A stretch of DNA of 64,000 nt, from the NCBI RefSeq assembly GCF_015351235.1, contig NZ_JADKSJ010000001.1:2249668-2313667 (forward strand), read 5' to 3'. The stretch comes from Plantibacter sp. VKM Ac-2880 (GTDB lineage: Bacteria > Actinomycetota > Actinomycetes > Actinomycetales > Microbacteriaceae). Shown here one piece after another: positions 46,837 through 55,177 of this stretch. The notes under the pieces are model-generated. The model was not told the DNA's origin. It saw only the letters and a list, made by a program, of their open reading frames with translations, and made no database searches. Both the position numbers and the translations under genes were made by a program. Position 1 is the first letter of the stretch, and every line of letters begins with the position of its first letter.

Positions 46837-48177
46837 ATGGCCAGCTCCTTCCTCGTCGACGACGCCCTGCGCCATGCCGTGGGGCTGAGCCTGCCAGGTG
46901 TCGACCGTGACGCGATCGGGCCGACGGGGCTCCTGGCCTCGCGATTCGCCGTCCTCGAGCTCGCCGCGGTCGCGGTCGGCGCCGTGGAGGACGCCGCGGA
47001 CCGACTCCGTGTCGCCCTCGGATACGAGCCGGTGCACGCGGTCCTCGACCTCGAGCGCATCGCCGCGGCCTACCAGAGCGACCGCCTGCTCCGAATCGAC
47101 GGAGCTGCGGTCGATGCGTTCGCGCCGTTGTCCGGCTTCTTCCCGGCTGCGGGCGGTTGGGTGCGGACGCATGCGAACTACCCCCACCATCGTCGCCGCC
47201 TGAGCGCCATGCTCGGGATCGGCGACGACGCCACCCGCGCAGAGCTCGCCTCGGCGATCGCCTCCCGATCGGCTGTCGACCTGGAATCGGAGGCTGCCGG
47301 AGTCGGCGCCCTCGTCGTCGCCGTCCGGACTGCCGTCGCGTGGACGTCCACTCCACAGGCCATCGTCGGTGATGGGCCGCTCGTCGGGCGTCACGGCGGC
47401 TCCGCCGGATCGAGGATCGCCTCTGCGTTGCGGCCGACGAGACTGCACCCTTTGCGTGGACTCCGCGTCCTCGATCTCACCCGCGTCATCGCCGGTCCGG
47501 TGGCGACCAGGACGCTTGCGCTGCTCGGAGCAGAGGTCCTCCGTATCGACCCGCCGCAGGTTCCGGAGATCCCGTGGCAGCATGCCGACACCGGGCAGGG
47601 GAAGCGCACGGCCACCCTGGACGCCTCGACCGCGTCCGGCCTCGCGACCCTGCAGTCGTTGGCTGATGAGGCGCACGTCCTGGTCACGGGGTATCGGCCG
47701 CACGCCATCGAGCGCCTCGGCCTGGTGCCGCAAGCGGGGCTCGTCACCGGTTCCGTCGACGCGTGGGGGACGACCGGGCCGTGGGGCGATCGTCGTGGCT
47801 TCGACAGCCTGGTCCAGGCAGCGACCGGCATCGCCCTCATCGAGGGCGCCGACGGGGCTCCTGGCGCACTTCCGGCGCAGGCACTCGATCACACGAGCGG
47901 GTACCTGTTGGCGGCGTCGCTCATCGACGAGGTGGCGGGCGGGGTCGAGGGCCGCACCGCCGGCGACGTCCACGTGTCATTGGCCAGGGTCGGTGCCGCA
48001 CTCCGGGGCCTGCCGCGGGCGACCCACGATGCGGCCGTCGCGATTCCTGGCGAGCGCTGCCTGGCTGATCACGGTGCCGTGCAGACCGCGCGCCCCGCGC
48101 TCAGCGGGTTCGATGACTACCCGTTCCCGGCACGGGGTCTGGGGAGTGCCGAACCGCGATGGCGGACACGCCGCTGA
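46837..48177 (+). CDS. CoA transferase family III (CaiB/BaiF-like)
   Basis: 446 aa. Family III enzymes move CoA between carboxylic acids through an enzyme-anhydride intermediate. The family core starts around residue 203 with HPLRGLRVLDLTRVIAGPVA; then LLGAEVLRIDPP, the RRGFDSLVQAATGIA segment and a likely catalytic Asp (about residue 351) in the DHTSGYLLAAS strand. Residues 1-190 are a divergent, partly duplicated-looking half. The substrate cannot be deduced and neighbours give no hint. The start is set by the -10 spacing. Confidence 0.85.
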   Translation: MASSFLVDDALRHAVGLSLPGVDRDAIGPTGLLASRFAVLELAAVAVGAVEDAADRLRVALGYEPVHAVLDLERIAAAYQSDRLLRIDGAAVDAFAPLSGFFPAAGGWVRTHANYPHHRRRLSAMLGIGDDATRAELASAIASRSAVDLESEAAGVGALVVAVRTAVAWTSTPQAIVGDGPLVGRHGGSAGSRIASALRPTRLHPLRGLRVLDLTRVIAGPVATRTLALLGAEVLRIDPPQVPEIPWQHADTGQGKRTATLDASTASGLATLQSLADEAHVLVTGYRPHAIERLGLVPQAGLVTGSVDAWGTTGPWGDRRGFDSLVQAATGIALIEGADGAPGALPAQALDHTSGYLLAASLIDEVAGGVEGRTAGDVHVSLARVGAALRGLPRATHDAAVAIPGERCLADHGAVQTARPALSGFDDYPFPARGLGSAEPRWRTRR

Positions 48178-48224
48178 TCGTCGCGACCTCGGACGCGCCA
48201 GACGCGGCGCCGTCGTCGTTCGCC

Positions 48225-48230
48225 TACCCT
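48225..48230 (+). promoter_or_regulatory. leaderless -10 of the histidine phosphatase gene
   Basis: TACCCT ends six nt before ATG 48237. GGAGG also lies in the gap, only one nt from the ATG, too close for a normal ribosome binding site. Confidence 0.5.
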
Positions 48231-48236
48231 GGAGGT

Positions 48237-48899
48237 ATGCGCCTCATCCTCATCAGACATGGTCAGACCTCGTCCAACGTCGCCGGCCTGCTCGACACGG
48301 CGATCCCCGGGGCCGTCCTCACCGATCTCGGCGAGACGCAGGCAGCCGCGCTGCCCAAAGCGCTCGTGGGGGAGCAGATCGACGCCGTCTACGCGTCGAC
48401 CGCGGTCCGGGCGCAGCAGACCGCCGCCCCGATCGCCGAGGTTCGAGGAGTCCCCGTGACCGTCCGCGACGGCCTCCGTGAGATCAGCGCCGGCGACAAC
48501 GAGATGCACGCGTCGCCCGAGGCCGTCCAGGTCTACATCGACACCATCGTGGCCTGGGCCATGGGGGACCTCGACACCCGGATGCCGGGCGGCGAGAACG
48601 GCCACGAGGTGTTCGCGCGCTTCGACGCGGTGGTCGAGGAACTCGAGGGCTCCGGACTGGAGAACGTCGTGGTCGTGAGCCACGGGGCGATGCTCCGGTC
48701 CTGGCTCGGGCTGCGCTCGACGAACGTCGACGGACATTTCATCGGCACGCACCCCATCACGAACACGGGCGTCATCATCGTCGACGGCGACACGACGACC
48801 GGTTGGCGGGTCGACACGTGGACGGGCGATGCCGTCGGCGGACCGGAGCTGACGACGGAGGCCGACGGTCCGGCCGCCGCCGTCGAGCGCGGCTTCTGA
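48237..48899 (+). CDS. histidine phosphatase family protein (phosphoglycerate mutase-like)
   Basis: 220 aa. The frame extends 78 nt upstream into atypical sequence, but the -10 and the canonical MRLILIRHGQTSSN start choose ATG 48237. The catalytic RHG motif is at 8-10, the second His in VVVSHGAMLRSW near 146, and EIS near 83. These enzymes dephosphorylate various small phosphates; a cofactor-dependent mutase function is less likely because the classic mutase inserts are missing. The substrate is unknown. It is convergent with the small unknown gene at 48900. Confidence 0.88.
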   Translation: MRLILIRHGQTSSNVAGLLDTAIPGAVLTDLGETQAAALPKALVGEQIDAVYASTAVRAQQTAAPIAEVRGVPVTVRDGLREISAGDNEMHASPEAVQVYIDTIVAWAMGDLDTRMPGGENGHEVFARFDAVVEELEGSGLENVVVVSHGAMLRSWLGLRSTNVDGHFIGTHPITNTGVIIVDGDTTTGWRVDTWTGDAVGGPELTTEADGPAAAVERGF

Positions 48900-49172
48900 T
48901 CAGTTCGCGTCGTCGGCCGAGGTCGCGCCGTCCGTGAGGAACGGTCCGGGCTCGTCGCCGGGCTGACCCGGGAGTGAACCGACGAGTCGGTCGAGTTCGG
49001 CAGCGTCGACGTCGATGCCCTGGTCGCTGAGACGGTCCGCCAGCGCTGCCCGGACGTCGAGGTCGGGGGTGAGGGACCGGTCTGCTGCGACCTGGACGAG
49101 GATGCCCTGGAGGCGGTCGTCGGTGCTGGCGTCGTGCACGTCCTGGCGGGGGTCGTTCTGCTCTGCAGTCAT
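48900..49172 (-). CDS. small acidic protein, unknown function
   Basis: 90 aa from ATG 49172 (95 aa from ATG 49187). It is polar, Asp/Gln-rich and predicted helical, with no membrane segment or recognised domain. It abuts the convergent histidine phosphatase stop with no gap, and lies downstream of the tRNA-Leu array on the same strand, so it could be partly read from that promoter. A minus-strand TAGCGT near 49225 may be its own -10. I do not recognise the family; coding is supported only by codon pattern and context. Confidence 0.55.
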   Translation of the reverse strand: MTAEQNDPRQDVHDASTDDRLQGILVQVAADRSLTPDLDVRAALADRLSDQGIDVDAAELDRLVGSLPGQPGDEPGPFLTDGATSADDAN

Positions 49173-49293
49173 GGAGTCGGGTCCCATCGTGTCGGACGAC
49201 GTCCTGCACGTCGTGTCTTCGACGTTACGCTACGGCGTCCGCCGACCCCGCCCGAAGGGCTTGACCGCCTCGTCCTGGGTCGTTCAGGGGAGC

Positions 49294-49505
49294 TTCGTGG
49301 TACCGGTGGTGGGACTCGAACCCACACGTCTTTCGACAAAGCACGTTGAGTGCGCCCGACGGGGATTCCCCACGTTCGTGGTACCGGTGGTGGGACTCGA
49401 ACCCACACGTCTTTCGACAAAGCACGTTGAGTGCGCCCGACGGGGATTCCCCACGTTCGTGGTACCGGTGGTGGGACTCGAACCCACACGTCTTTCGACA
49501 AAGCA
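49294..49505 (-). repeat. 81-bp tandem array of tRNA-Leu 3' halves
   Basis: TTCGTGGTACC occurs at 49294, 49375 and 49456, an exact 81-bp period. Units 49294-49374 and 49375-49455 are identical. The third copy is the 3' end of the real tRNA-Leu and shares 50 bp (49456-49505). Read on the minus strand, each partial unit contains an anticodon-like stem-loop (GCAC-TCAAC-GTGC), the variable arm, the T arm (GTGGG/CCCAC), the acceptor 3' strand and CCA, but lacks the acceptor 5' strand and D arm, which are replaced by a short GGGGAATCCCC hairpin. It resembles the E. coli tyrT/rtT repeats in layout. It is not CRISPR: there are no variable spacers. Confidence 0.9.
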
Positions 49506-49543
49506 TTTTGAGTGCTCCGCGTCTGCCATTCCGCCACACCGGC
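49460..49543 (-). tRNA. tRNA-Leu (anticodon CAA)
   Basis: 84 nt with encoded CCA. The acceptor stem GCCGGTG pairs with CACCGGT (one G-U), the anticodon stem GAGCA/TGCTT holds the loop CTCAAAA with CAA, a long variable arm (GTC-GAAA-GAC) is typical of class II Leu tRNA, and the T arm is GTGGG-TTCGAGT-CCCAC. Reads UUG. Direct tandem copies of its 3' half follow downstream. A minus-strand TACTCT about 34 nt upstream is the likely -10. Confidence 0.95.
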
Positions 49544-49576
49544 GCGTCCGCCGCACGGCGAACAGCAACCTGCATC

Positions 49577-49582
49577 AGAGTA
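49577..49582 (-). promoter_or_regulatory. -10 hexamer of tRNA-Leu
   Basis: TACTCT on the minus strand is 34 nt before the tRNA 5' end. It is three bp from the divergent pdtaR -10, so the two promoters overlap. Confidence 0.4.
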
Positions 49583-49585
49583 CCG

Positions 49586-49591
49586 TAGGAT
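49586..49591 (+). promoter_or_regulatory. leaderless -10 of pdtaR
   Basis: TAGGAT ends six nt before GTG 49598. There is no Shine-Dalgarno. Confidence 0.5.
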
Positions 49592-49597
49592 TTGAGG

Positions 49598-50203
49598 GTG
49601 ACCGAGCAAGAGACCCCTCCCGTAGCCCCGCGGCGCGTCGTCGTCGCTGAGGACGAATCCCTCATCCGCCTCGACATCGTCGAGATCCTTCGCGACAACG
49701 GTTTCGAGGTCGTCGGCGAGGCCGGCGATGGCGAGACCGCCGTCGCGCTCGCGACCGAGCTCCGCCCGGACCTCGTGATCATGGATGTGAAGATGCCCCA
49801 GCTCGACGGCATCTCCGCCGCCGAGCGCATCGGCAAGGCGCACATCGCACCGGTGGTGCTCCTCACCGCGTTCAGCCAGAAGGAACTGGTCGAGCGGGCG
49901 AGCGAGGCCGGTGCCCTGGCGTATGTCGTGAAGCCGTTCACCCCGAACGACCTCCTGCCCGCGATCGAGATCGCCCTCTCGCGGTACCAGCAGATCATCA
50001 CGCTCGAGGCCGAGGTCGCCGACATGGTCGAGCGCTTCGAGACGCGGAAGCTCGTCGACCGCGCGAAGGGCCTCCTCAACGAGAAGATGGGACTCACCGA
50101 GCCCGAAGCCTTCCGTTGGATCCAGAAGGCGTCCATGGACCGCCGCCTCACCATGCACGATGTCGCGCAGGCGATCATCGAGCAGTTGAGCGCCAAGAAG
50201 TAG
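49598..50203 (+). CDS. pdtaR: ANTAR response regulator (PdtaR-like)
   Basis: 201 aa from GTG 49598; TTG 49592 is in frame but lies inside the promoter gap. A receiver domain (about 12-128) has the acidic pair E18/D19, phospho-acceptor D63 in LVIMDVKMPQLDG, and the VVKPF Lys near 113. The C-terminal ANTAR RNA-binding helices (about 138-197) contain VDRAKGLLNEKMGLTEPEAF. Phosphorylated ANTAR proteins bind tandem hairpins and prevent termination. The matching kinase (PdtaS) is not in the window. It lies between pyk and polA, as in M. tuberculosis (Rv1626). Confidence 0.93.
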   Translation: MTEQETPPVAPRRVVVAEDESLIRLDIVEILRDNGFEVVGEAGDGETAVALATELRPDLVIMDVKMPQLDGISAAERIGKAHIAPVVLLTAFSQKELVERASEAGALAYVVKPFTPNDLLPAIEIALSRYQQIITLEAEVADMVERFETRKLVDRAKGLLNEKMGLTEPEAFRWIQKASMDRRLTMHDVAQAIIEQLSAKK

Positions 50204-50223
50204 CGCTCTCCCACCTCGTCGCA

Positions 50224-50257
50224 AGAGCGGCCCGTCCCTGCGGGGGCGGGCCGCTCT
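50224..50257 (+). terminator. pdtaR terminator hairpin
   Basis: A 15-bp stem (50224-50238 with 50243-50257, one G-U pair) and TGCG loop lie 21 nt after the pdtaR stop. The tail GCGTTGTCC is the same as that of the rpsA terminator. It can also serve the convergent thioesterase gene. Confidence 0.85.
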
Positions 50258-50280
50258 GCGTTGTCCGCGAGCAGTGCGGG

Positions 50281-50703
50281 TCAGCTACCCGGTGCGTCCT
50301 TGATGAGGTTCGTGATGCGGATCGTCGAGCAGCGTCGGCCCTGCTCGTCGCTGACCGCGATCTCGTGGACGGTGAGAGACCGCCCGAGGTGGATCGGCGT
50401 GCAGACCCCGGTCACGATCCCCTCGGTTGCCGAACGGGTGTGCGTGGCGTTGATGTCGATGCCGACGGCGAGCTTGCCGGGGCCCGCGAAGAGGTTGGCG
50501 GCCATCGACCCGAGGGATTCACCGAGGACGACGTAGGCGCCGCCGTGCAGCAGCATCGCCGGTTGCGTATTGCCCTCGACCGGCATGGTGGCGACGGACC
50601 GTTGGACCGTGAACTCCGTGAACTCGATGCCCATCTTGGCGGCGAGTGCGCCGCTGCCTCTCGTCCGCAGGAACTCGAGGGCTTCGTCGGTCTCGTTCGT
50701 CAT
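50281..50703 (-). CDS. hotdog-fold thioesterase (PaaI-like)
   Basis: 140 aa from ATG 50703, which has GAAGGTG upstream; ATG 50739 would add twelve residues. Hotdog thioesterases hydrolyse acyl- or aryl-CoA. The fold is recognised from MPVEGNTQPAMLLHGGAYVVLGES, with the HGG motif that forms the active site at the start of the central helix, and IDINATHTRSATEG, the paired strand. The substrate is not known. It is divergent from polA; the two starts are 55 bp apart. Confidence 0.85.
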   Translation of the reverse strand: MTNETDEALEFLRTRGSGALAAKMGIEFTEFTVQRSVATMPVEGNTQPAMLLHGGAYVVLGESLGSMAANLFAGPGKLAVGIDINATHTRSATEGIVTGVCTPIHLGRSLTVHEIAVSDEQGRRCSTIRITNLIKDAPGS

Positions 50704-50730
50704 GTCCACCTTCGGATCGGTCCTGAACCG

Positions 50731-50752
50731 TGTCGGCACCGGCTTGTAGGCT
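50731..50752 (+). promoter_or_regulatory. polA promoter: leaderless -10 with partial PafBC-type motif
   Basis: TAGGCT (50747-50752) ends six nt before the polA GTG. TGTCGGCA (50731-50738) is exactly 8 nt upstream and matches six of eight positions of TGTCRGTG. The -10 is solid; damage control is tentative. Confidence 0.5.
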
Positions 50753-50758
50753 GGGCGC

Positions 50759-53419
50759 GTGTCGGAATCAGAAAAGCCTACCCTCCTCGTCGTCGACGGC
50801 CACTCGCTCGCCTTCCGGGCGTTCTACGCCCTGCCGGTCGACAGCTTCCAAACCCGCGACGGCCAGCACACGAACGCCATCCACGGCTTCATCTCGATGC
50901 TGATCAGCCTGCTGAAGAACGAGAACCCGAGCCACCTCGCCGTGGCCTTCGACATCTCGCGCCGCTCGTTCCGGACCCGTGAGTACCCCGAGTACAAGGG
51001 GACCCGCGGCGAGACCCCGCCCGAGTTCAAGGGTCAGGTGCCGCTGTTGGAAGAGGCGCTCAAGGCGATGAACATCACCACGATCAGCAAAGAGGACTAC
51101 GAGGCCGACGACATCCTCGCCACCCTCGCCAAGCAGGGCGCCGAGGAGGGCTTCCGCGTCCTCGTCGTCTCGGGCGACCGCGACACCATCCAGTTGGTGA
51201 CCGACGACGTGACGCTGCTCTACCCGTCCAGTCAGGGCGTCTCGGCACTGACGCGATACGACGGCGCCAAGGTGTTCGAGCGCTACGGTATCCGGCCCGA
51301 GCAGTACCCGGAGATCGCCGCGCTCGTCGGCGAGACGAGCGACAACCTCCCGGGCATCCCGAAGGTGGGCGAGAAGACCGCCGTCAAGTGGCTCAACCAG
51401 TTCGGCTCACTCGAGCAGATCCTGGAACGCGCGGACGAGATCACCGGCAAGGTGGGGGAGAGTCTCCGCGAACACAAGGAGAACGCCGTCCGCAACCGGC
51501 GGCTCAACCGGCTCCTCACCGACGTCGAACTGCCGGTCGGCCCGAAGGACCTCGAACGACGTCAGATCGACGCCGACGCCGTGGCCGCCGTGTTCGGCCG
51601 ACTGGAGTTCCGCACACTCCTCGACCGGGTCTTGAAGCTCGACGGTCTCGAGGCGAACACCGACGTCTCGGCGTCGCACGCGGTCGGTGTGGTGATGCCG
51701 CCTCGGAAGGAACTGCTCGACGAAGAGCTCGAGGCCTGGCTCGCGCGCGCGGTCGCGGCCCACCCGGGCGGCATCGGACTCCACCTCGACCTGGACGGCG
51801 ACCTGCCGGTCGCGGCCGGTCTGGCCACATCCACGGAGATCGTGTCCCTCGCCTGGCGTCCCGGGGAGGCCGATTACGCGCCGCTCGAAGCCTGGCTCGC
51901 GAGCGACGCCCCGAAGATCATGCACGACGCGAAACCGCAGGTGAAGGCGGTCACCCGGGCCGGCCTCGCGCTCGAAGGCCTGGCGTACGACACGGCCGTC
52001 GCCGGCTGGCTGCTCCGCCCGAGTGGCGGCGACAAGAACCTCGGCGACCTCACCGCACGGTACCTCGACGAGACGATGCCCGTGGCCGACCCGAACCAGC
52101 TGGTTCCGGAGACCGACCCGGTCGGTGTCGGAGGGACCGCCTGGTACGCGCTCCGCGTCGCAGAGGCCACCCGTGCAGCCCTCGATCCGGGCTCCCTCAG
52201 CGTCCTGCTCGACATGGAACTCCCGGTCCTCCAGGTGCTGGCGCACATGGAACTCACGGGGGTGACGGTCGACCACGGCATCCTGAGCGGACTGTCGGAG
52301 CAGCTCGGGAACCGGTCCGCGGAATTGGCGAGCAACGCCTACGCCGAGATCGGACGTGAGGTCAACCTCGGCTCGCCGAAGCAGCTCCAGGAGGTGCTTT
52401 TCGACCAGTTGGCCATGCCCAAGACACGGGCCAACAAGACCGGGTTCTCCACCGACGCCGGTGCCCTCGCCGACCTCCAGGAGAAGAGCCCGCACCCGTT
52501 CCTCGGCCTGCTCCTCGAGCACCGCGACGCGACGAAGCTCCGTCAGATCGTGGAGACGCTCGACAAGGCGATCACCGACGACGGTCGTATCCACACCACG
52601 TACGTCCAGATCGGGACGAGCACGGGCCGGATCTCGTCGACCGACCCGAACCTGCAGAACATCCCCGTTCGCACCGAGGAGGGACGACGCATCCGCGCCG
52701 CCTTCCAGGCCGGGAGCGGGTACGAGACCCTGCTGACGGCCGACTACTCGCAGATCGAGATGCGGATCATGGCCCACCTCTCGGGCGATGCGGGCCTCAT
52801 CGAGGCGTTCAAGTCCGGCGAGGACCTCCACCGCTTCGTGGGCGCACGCATCTTCGGCGTGGCCGCGGAAGACGTCACCCCCGCGATGCGCAACAAGGTG
52901 AAGGCCATGTCCTACGGTCTCGCCTACGGGCTCAGCGCCTTCGGCCTCTCGAAGCAGCTCCGGATCTCCAGCGCCGAGGCGAAGCAGCTCATGGTCGACT
53001 ACTTCGAGCGGTTCGGAGCCGTGCGCGACTATCTGCGGAACGTCGTCGAGCAGGCGAAGCTCGACGGGTACACCGAGACCATCTTCGGTCGTCGTCGGCT
53101 GTTCCCCGAGCTCGCGAGCCCGAACCGACTCGTCCGCGAGAACGCCGAACGGCAGGCGCTGAACGCTCCGATCCAGGGTTCCGCAGCGGACATCATGAAG
53201 CGGGCCATGATCGGCATCGAGTCGGACCTCCGGTCGCAGTCACTCCGTTCCCAGATGATGCTGCAGGTGCACGATGAATTGATCTTCGAGGTCGCTGAGG
53301 GGGAGTGGGACGCCCTCGAGGCGATCGTCCGGACGCAGATGGCGGGTGCCGCCGAGCTGTCGGTGCCCCTCGACGTCCAGATCGGGCACGGCCACGACTG
53401 GGACTCCGCCGCGCACTGA
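50759..53419 (+). CDS. polA: DNA polymerase I
   Basis: 886 aa. It fills gaps after excision repair and removes RNA primers. The 5' nuclease domain (about 1-300) keeps YKGTRGETP, DDILATLA, SGDRDTIQ and DNLPGIPKVGEKTA. The middle 3'-5' exonuclease region (about 320-480) has no Asp-x-Glu or other carboxylate motifs, so proofreading is lost, as in other actinobacterial Pol I. The polymerase domain has LTADYSQIEMRIMAH (catalytic Asp) and QVHDELIFE (second catalytic Asp). The GTG is set by the leaderless -10. Confidence 0.97.
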   Translation: MSESEKPTLLVVDGHSLAFRAFYALPVDSFQTRDGQHTNAIHGFISMLISLLKNENPSHLAVAFDISRRSFRTREYPEYKGTRGETPPEFKGQVPLLEEALKAMNITTISKEDYEADDILATLAKQGAEEGFRVLVVSGDRDTIQLVTDDVTLLYPSSQGVSALTRYDGAKVFERYGIRPEQYPEIAALVGETSDNLPGIPKVGEKTAVKWLNQFGSLEQILERADEITGKVGESLREHKENAVRNRRLNRLLTDVELPVGPKDLERRQIDADAVAAVFGRLEFRTLLDRVLKLDGLEANTDVSASHAVGVVMPPRKELLDEELEAWLARAVAAHPGGIGLHLDLDGDLPVAAGLATSTEIVSLAWRPGEADYAPLEAWLASDAPKIMHDAKPQVKAVTRAGLALEGLAYDTAVAGWLLRPSGGDKNLGDLTARYLDETMPVADPNQLVPETDPVGVGGTAWYALRVAEATRAALDPGSLSVLLDMELPVLQVLAHMELTGVTVDHGILSGLSEQLGNRSAELASNAYAEIGREVNLGSPKQLQEVLFDQLAMPKTRANKTGFSTDAGALADLQEKSPHPFLGLLLEHRDATKLRQIVETLDKAITDDGRIHTTYVQIGTSTGRISSTDPNLQNIPVRTEEGRRIRAAFQAGSGYETLLTADYSQIEMRIMAHLSGDAGLIEAFKSGEDLHRFVGARIFGVAAEDVTPAMRNKVKAMSYGLAYGLSAFGLSKQLRISSAEAKQLMVDYFERFGAVRDYLRNVVEQAKLDGYTETIFGRRRLFPELASPNRLVRENAERQALNAPIQGSAADIMKRAMIGIESDLRSQSLRSQMMLQVHDELIFEVAEGEWDALEAIVRTQMAGAAELSVPLDVQIGHGHDWDSAAH

Positions 53420-53487
53420 CGGTCCGGTGGATCCCCGTCACACGCACCCGCGGACGGATCCGCCGCGTGCGCGTCCGAGGCGCGGAC

Positions 53488-53493
53488 TAGGCT
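53488..53493 (+). promoter_or_regulatory. leaderless -10 of the DUF885 gene
   Basis: TAGGCT ends seven nt before ATG 53501, with no ribosome binding site in the gap. Confidence 0.5.
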
Positions 53494-53500
53494 CGTCGGC

Positions 53501-55177
53501 ATGTCTCACGAAGAACCTCGCCAGAGCACACCGATCGACGCCATCGCCGAAAGCTGGGTGGAGACGCTCGTCCAGCTGCGGCCCGAGGTCGGCACCTACA
53601 TCGGCCGGACGGACGTCGGCGGACGCTACGGCGACACGTCGCCGGCCGGGCACGAAGCCTACGTCGAGGCCGTCTCGCGCACGCTGAACACGCTTCGATC
53701 GGCCACACCCGTCGACGCCGTCGATCGCGTCACCCAGACCGACCTCACCGCGGAGCTGGAGCTCGACCTCGCCTCGTCCGAAGCCGGTCTGCAGTACCGG
53801 GATCTGAATGTGATCGCGTCGCCGTCGCAGGAGCTCCGCGACGTCTTCGACCTCATGCCGACGGCCACGGTCGACGACTGGAGCACGATCAGCACCCGTC
53901 TGGGTGCGTTGCCCGAAGCGGTGGACGGCTACATCGAGACGCTCCGCGAGGGGATCGCGAAGGGCATCACCCCAGCACGACGCCAGGTGAAGGAGGTCTA
54001 CGACCAGGTGCTCCGCACCGGCGCCGACGACGGCTTCTTCATCGGCTTCGCCGCGGAAGCCGGACCGGAGGACGGCCAGCTCCCGGCCTCGCTCGCCGGA
54101 GAGCTGTCGACCGGCGCCGGCGCCGCTGCCGTCGCCTACAACCGCCTCGCCGACTTCCTCGCCCACGAACTCATGCCGGCCGCGACCGAGGAGGACGCGA
54201 TCGGCCGCGAGCTGTACGCCCTGCAGTCTCGACGGTTCCTCGGCGCGACGGTCGACCTCGACGAGAGCTACGAGTGGGGGATCGAGGAGCTGGCGCGCAT
54301 GGTCTCCGAGCAGGAATCGATCGCGAACGAGATCCTGCCCGGAGCCTCGGTGGAGGAGGCGGTCGCCTTCCTCGAACAGGATCCCGCGCGCAAACTGCAC
54401 GGCACGGAAGCCTTGCAGCGTTGGATGCAGGAGACGAGCGACCGCGCGGTCGAAGAACTCGGCCGCACCCAGTTCGACATCCCGCAGGAGATCCGCGCGC
54501 TCGAGTGCATGATCGCCCCCACGCAGGAGGGTGGGATCTACTACACGGGCCCGACCGACGACTTCTCGCGTCCCGGCCGCATGTGGTGGTCGGTCCCCGT
54601 CGGCGTCACCGAGTTCGACACCTGGCGCGAGCTGACGACGGTGTACCACGAGGGCGTTCCCGGGCACCACCTGCAGATCGGTCAGGCGGTCGTCAACCGC
54701 AAGACCCTCAACCTCTGGCGCCGGCAGCTCGCCGGGACCTCCGGACACGCGGAGGGTTGGGCGCTGTATGCGGAGCGCTTGATGGAGCAGCTCGGCTATC
54801 TCGACGACCCGGCCGACCGGCTGGGCATGCTCGACGGTCAGCGGATGCGTGCTGCCCGGGTCGTCCTTGACATCGGCGTGCACCTCGGCAAGCGGCTCCC
54901 CGATGGGAGCGGCACCTGGACCGCCGAGTACGCTTTCGACTTCATGGGCCGGAATGTGAACATGTCTCCGGAGTTCGTCCGCTTCGAGGTGAACCGCTAC
55001 CTCGGCTGGCCCGGACAGGCACCGTCCTACAAGATCGGGCAGCGCATCTGGGAGCAGCTCCGCGACGACGCGGCCCGCCGTGCTGGGGACGCCTTCGACA
55101 TCAAGGACTTCCACCGTCGAGCGCTCGACCTCGGGGGCGTCGGGCTCGACACGCTGCGGTCGGCGATGCTCGAATGA
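53501..55177 (+). CDS. DUF885 family putative zinc metallopeptidase
   Basis: 558 aa, helical, no signal peptide. The zinc-site motif HEGVPGHH is at about 383-390, preceded by ELTTVY, and the downstream Glu is likely in GHAEGWALYAERLM near 416. DUF885 proteins are thought to be peptidases related to carboxypeptidase Taq-like folds; the substrate is not known. GGIYYTGPTDDFSRPG near 346 is a conserved family segment. It overlaps the next gene as ATGA, so the two are cotranscribed. Confidence 0.88.
   Translation: MSHEEPRQSTPIDAIAESWVETLVQLRPEVGTYIGRTDVGGRYGDTSPAGHEAYVEAVSRTLNTLRSATPVDAVDRVTQTDLTAELELDLASSEAGLQYRDLNVIASPSQELRDVFDLMPTATVDDWSTISTRLGALPEAVDGYIETLREGIAKGITPARRQVKEVYDQVLRTGADDGFFIGFAAEAGPEDGQLPASLAGELSTGAGAAAVAYNRLADFLAHELMPAATEEDAIGRELYALQSRRFLGATVDLDESYEWGIEELARMVSEQESIANEILPGASVEEAVAFLEQDPARKLHGTEALQRWMQETSDRAVEELGRTQFDIPQEIRALECMIAPTQEGGIYYTGPTDDFSRPGRMWWSVPVGVTEFDTWRELTTVYHEGVPGHHLQIGQAVVNRKTLNLWRRQLAGTSGHAEGWALYAERLMEQLGYLDDPADRLGMLDGQRMRAARVVLDIGVHLGKRLPDGSGTWTAEYAFDFMGRNVNMSPEFVRFEVNRYLGWPGQAPSYKIGQRIWEQLRDDAARRAGDAFDIKDFHRRALDLGGVGLDTLRSAMLE

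Noticed and set aside
49294-49505. CRISPR array
   Set aside because: There are no variable spacers: units are joined head to tail and the 31-bp interval is identical. No cas genes are present.
49284-49650. Open frames with repeated peptides across the tRNA-Leu array
   Set aside because: The peptide repeats come from the 81-bp DNA repeat, which is a multiple of three. The RNA explanation (tRNA 3' halves) is far stronger.
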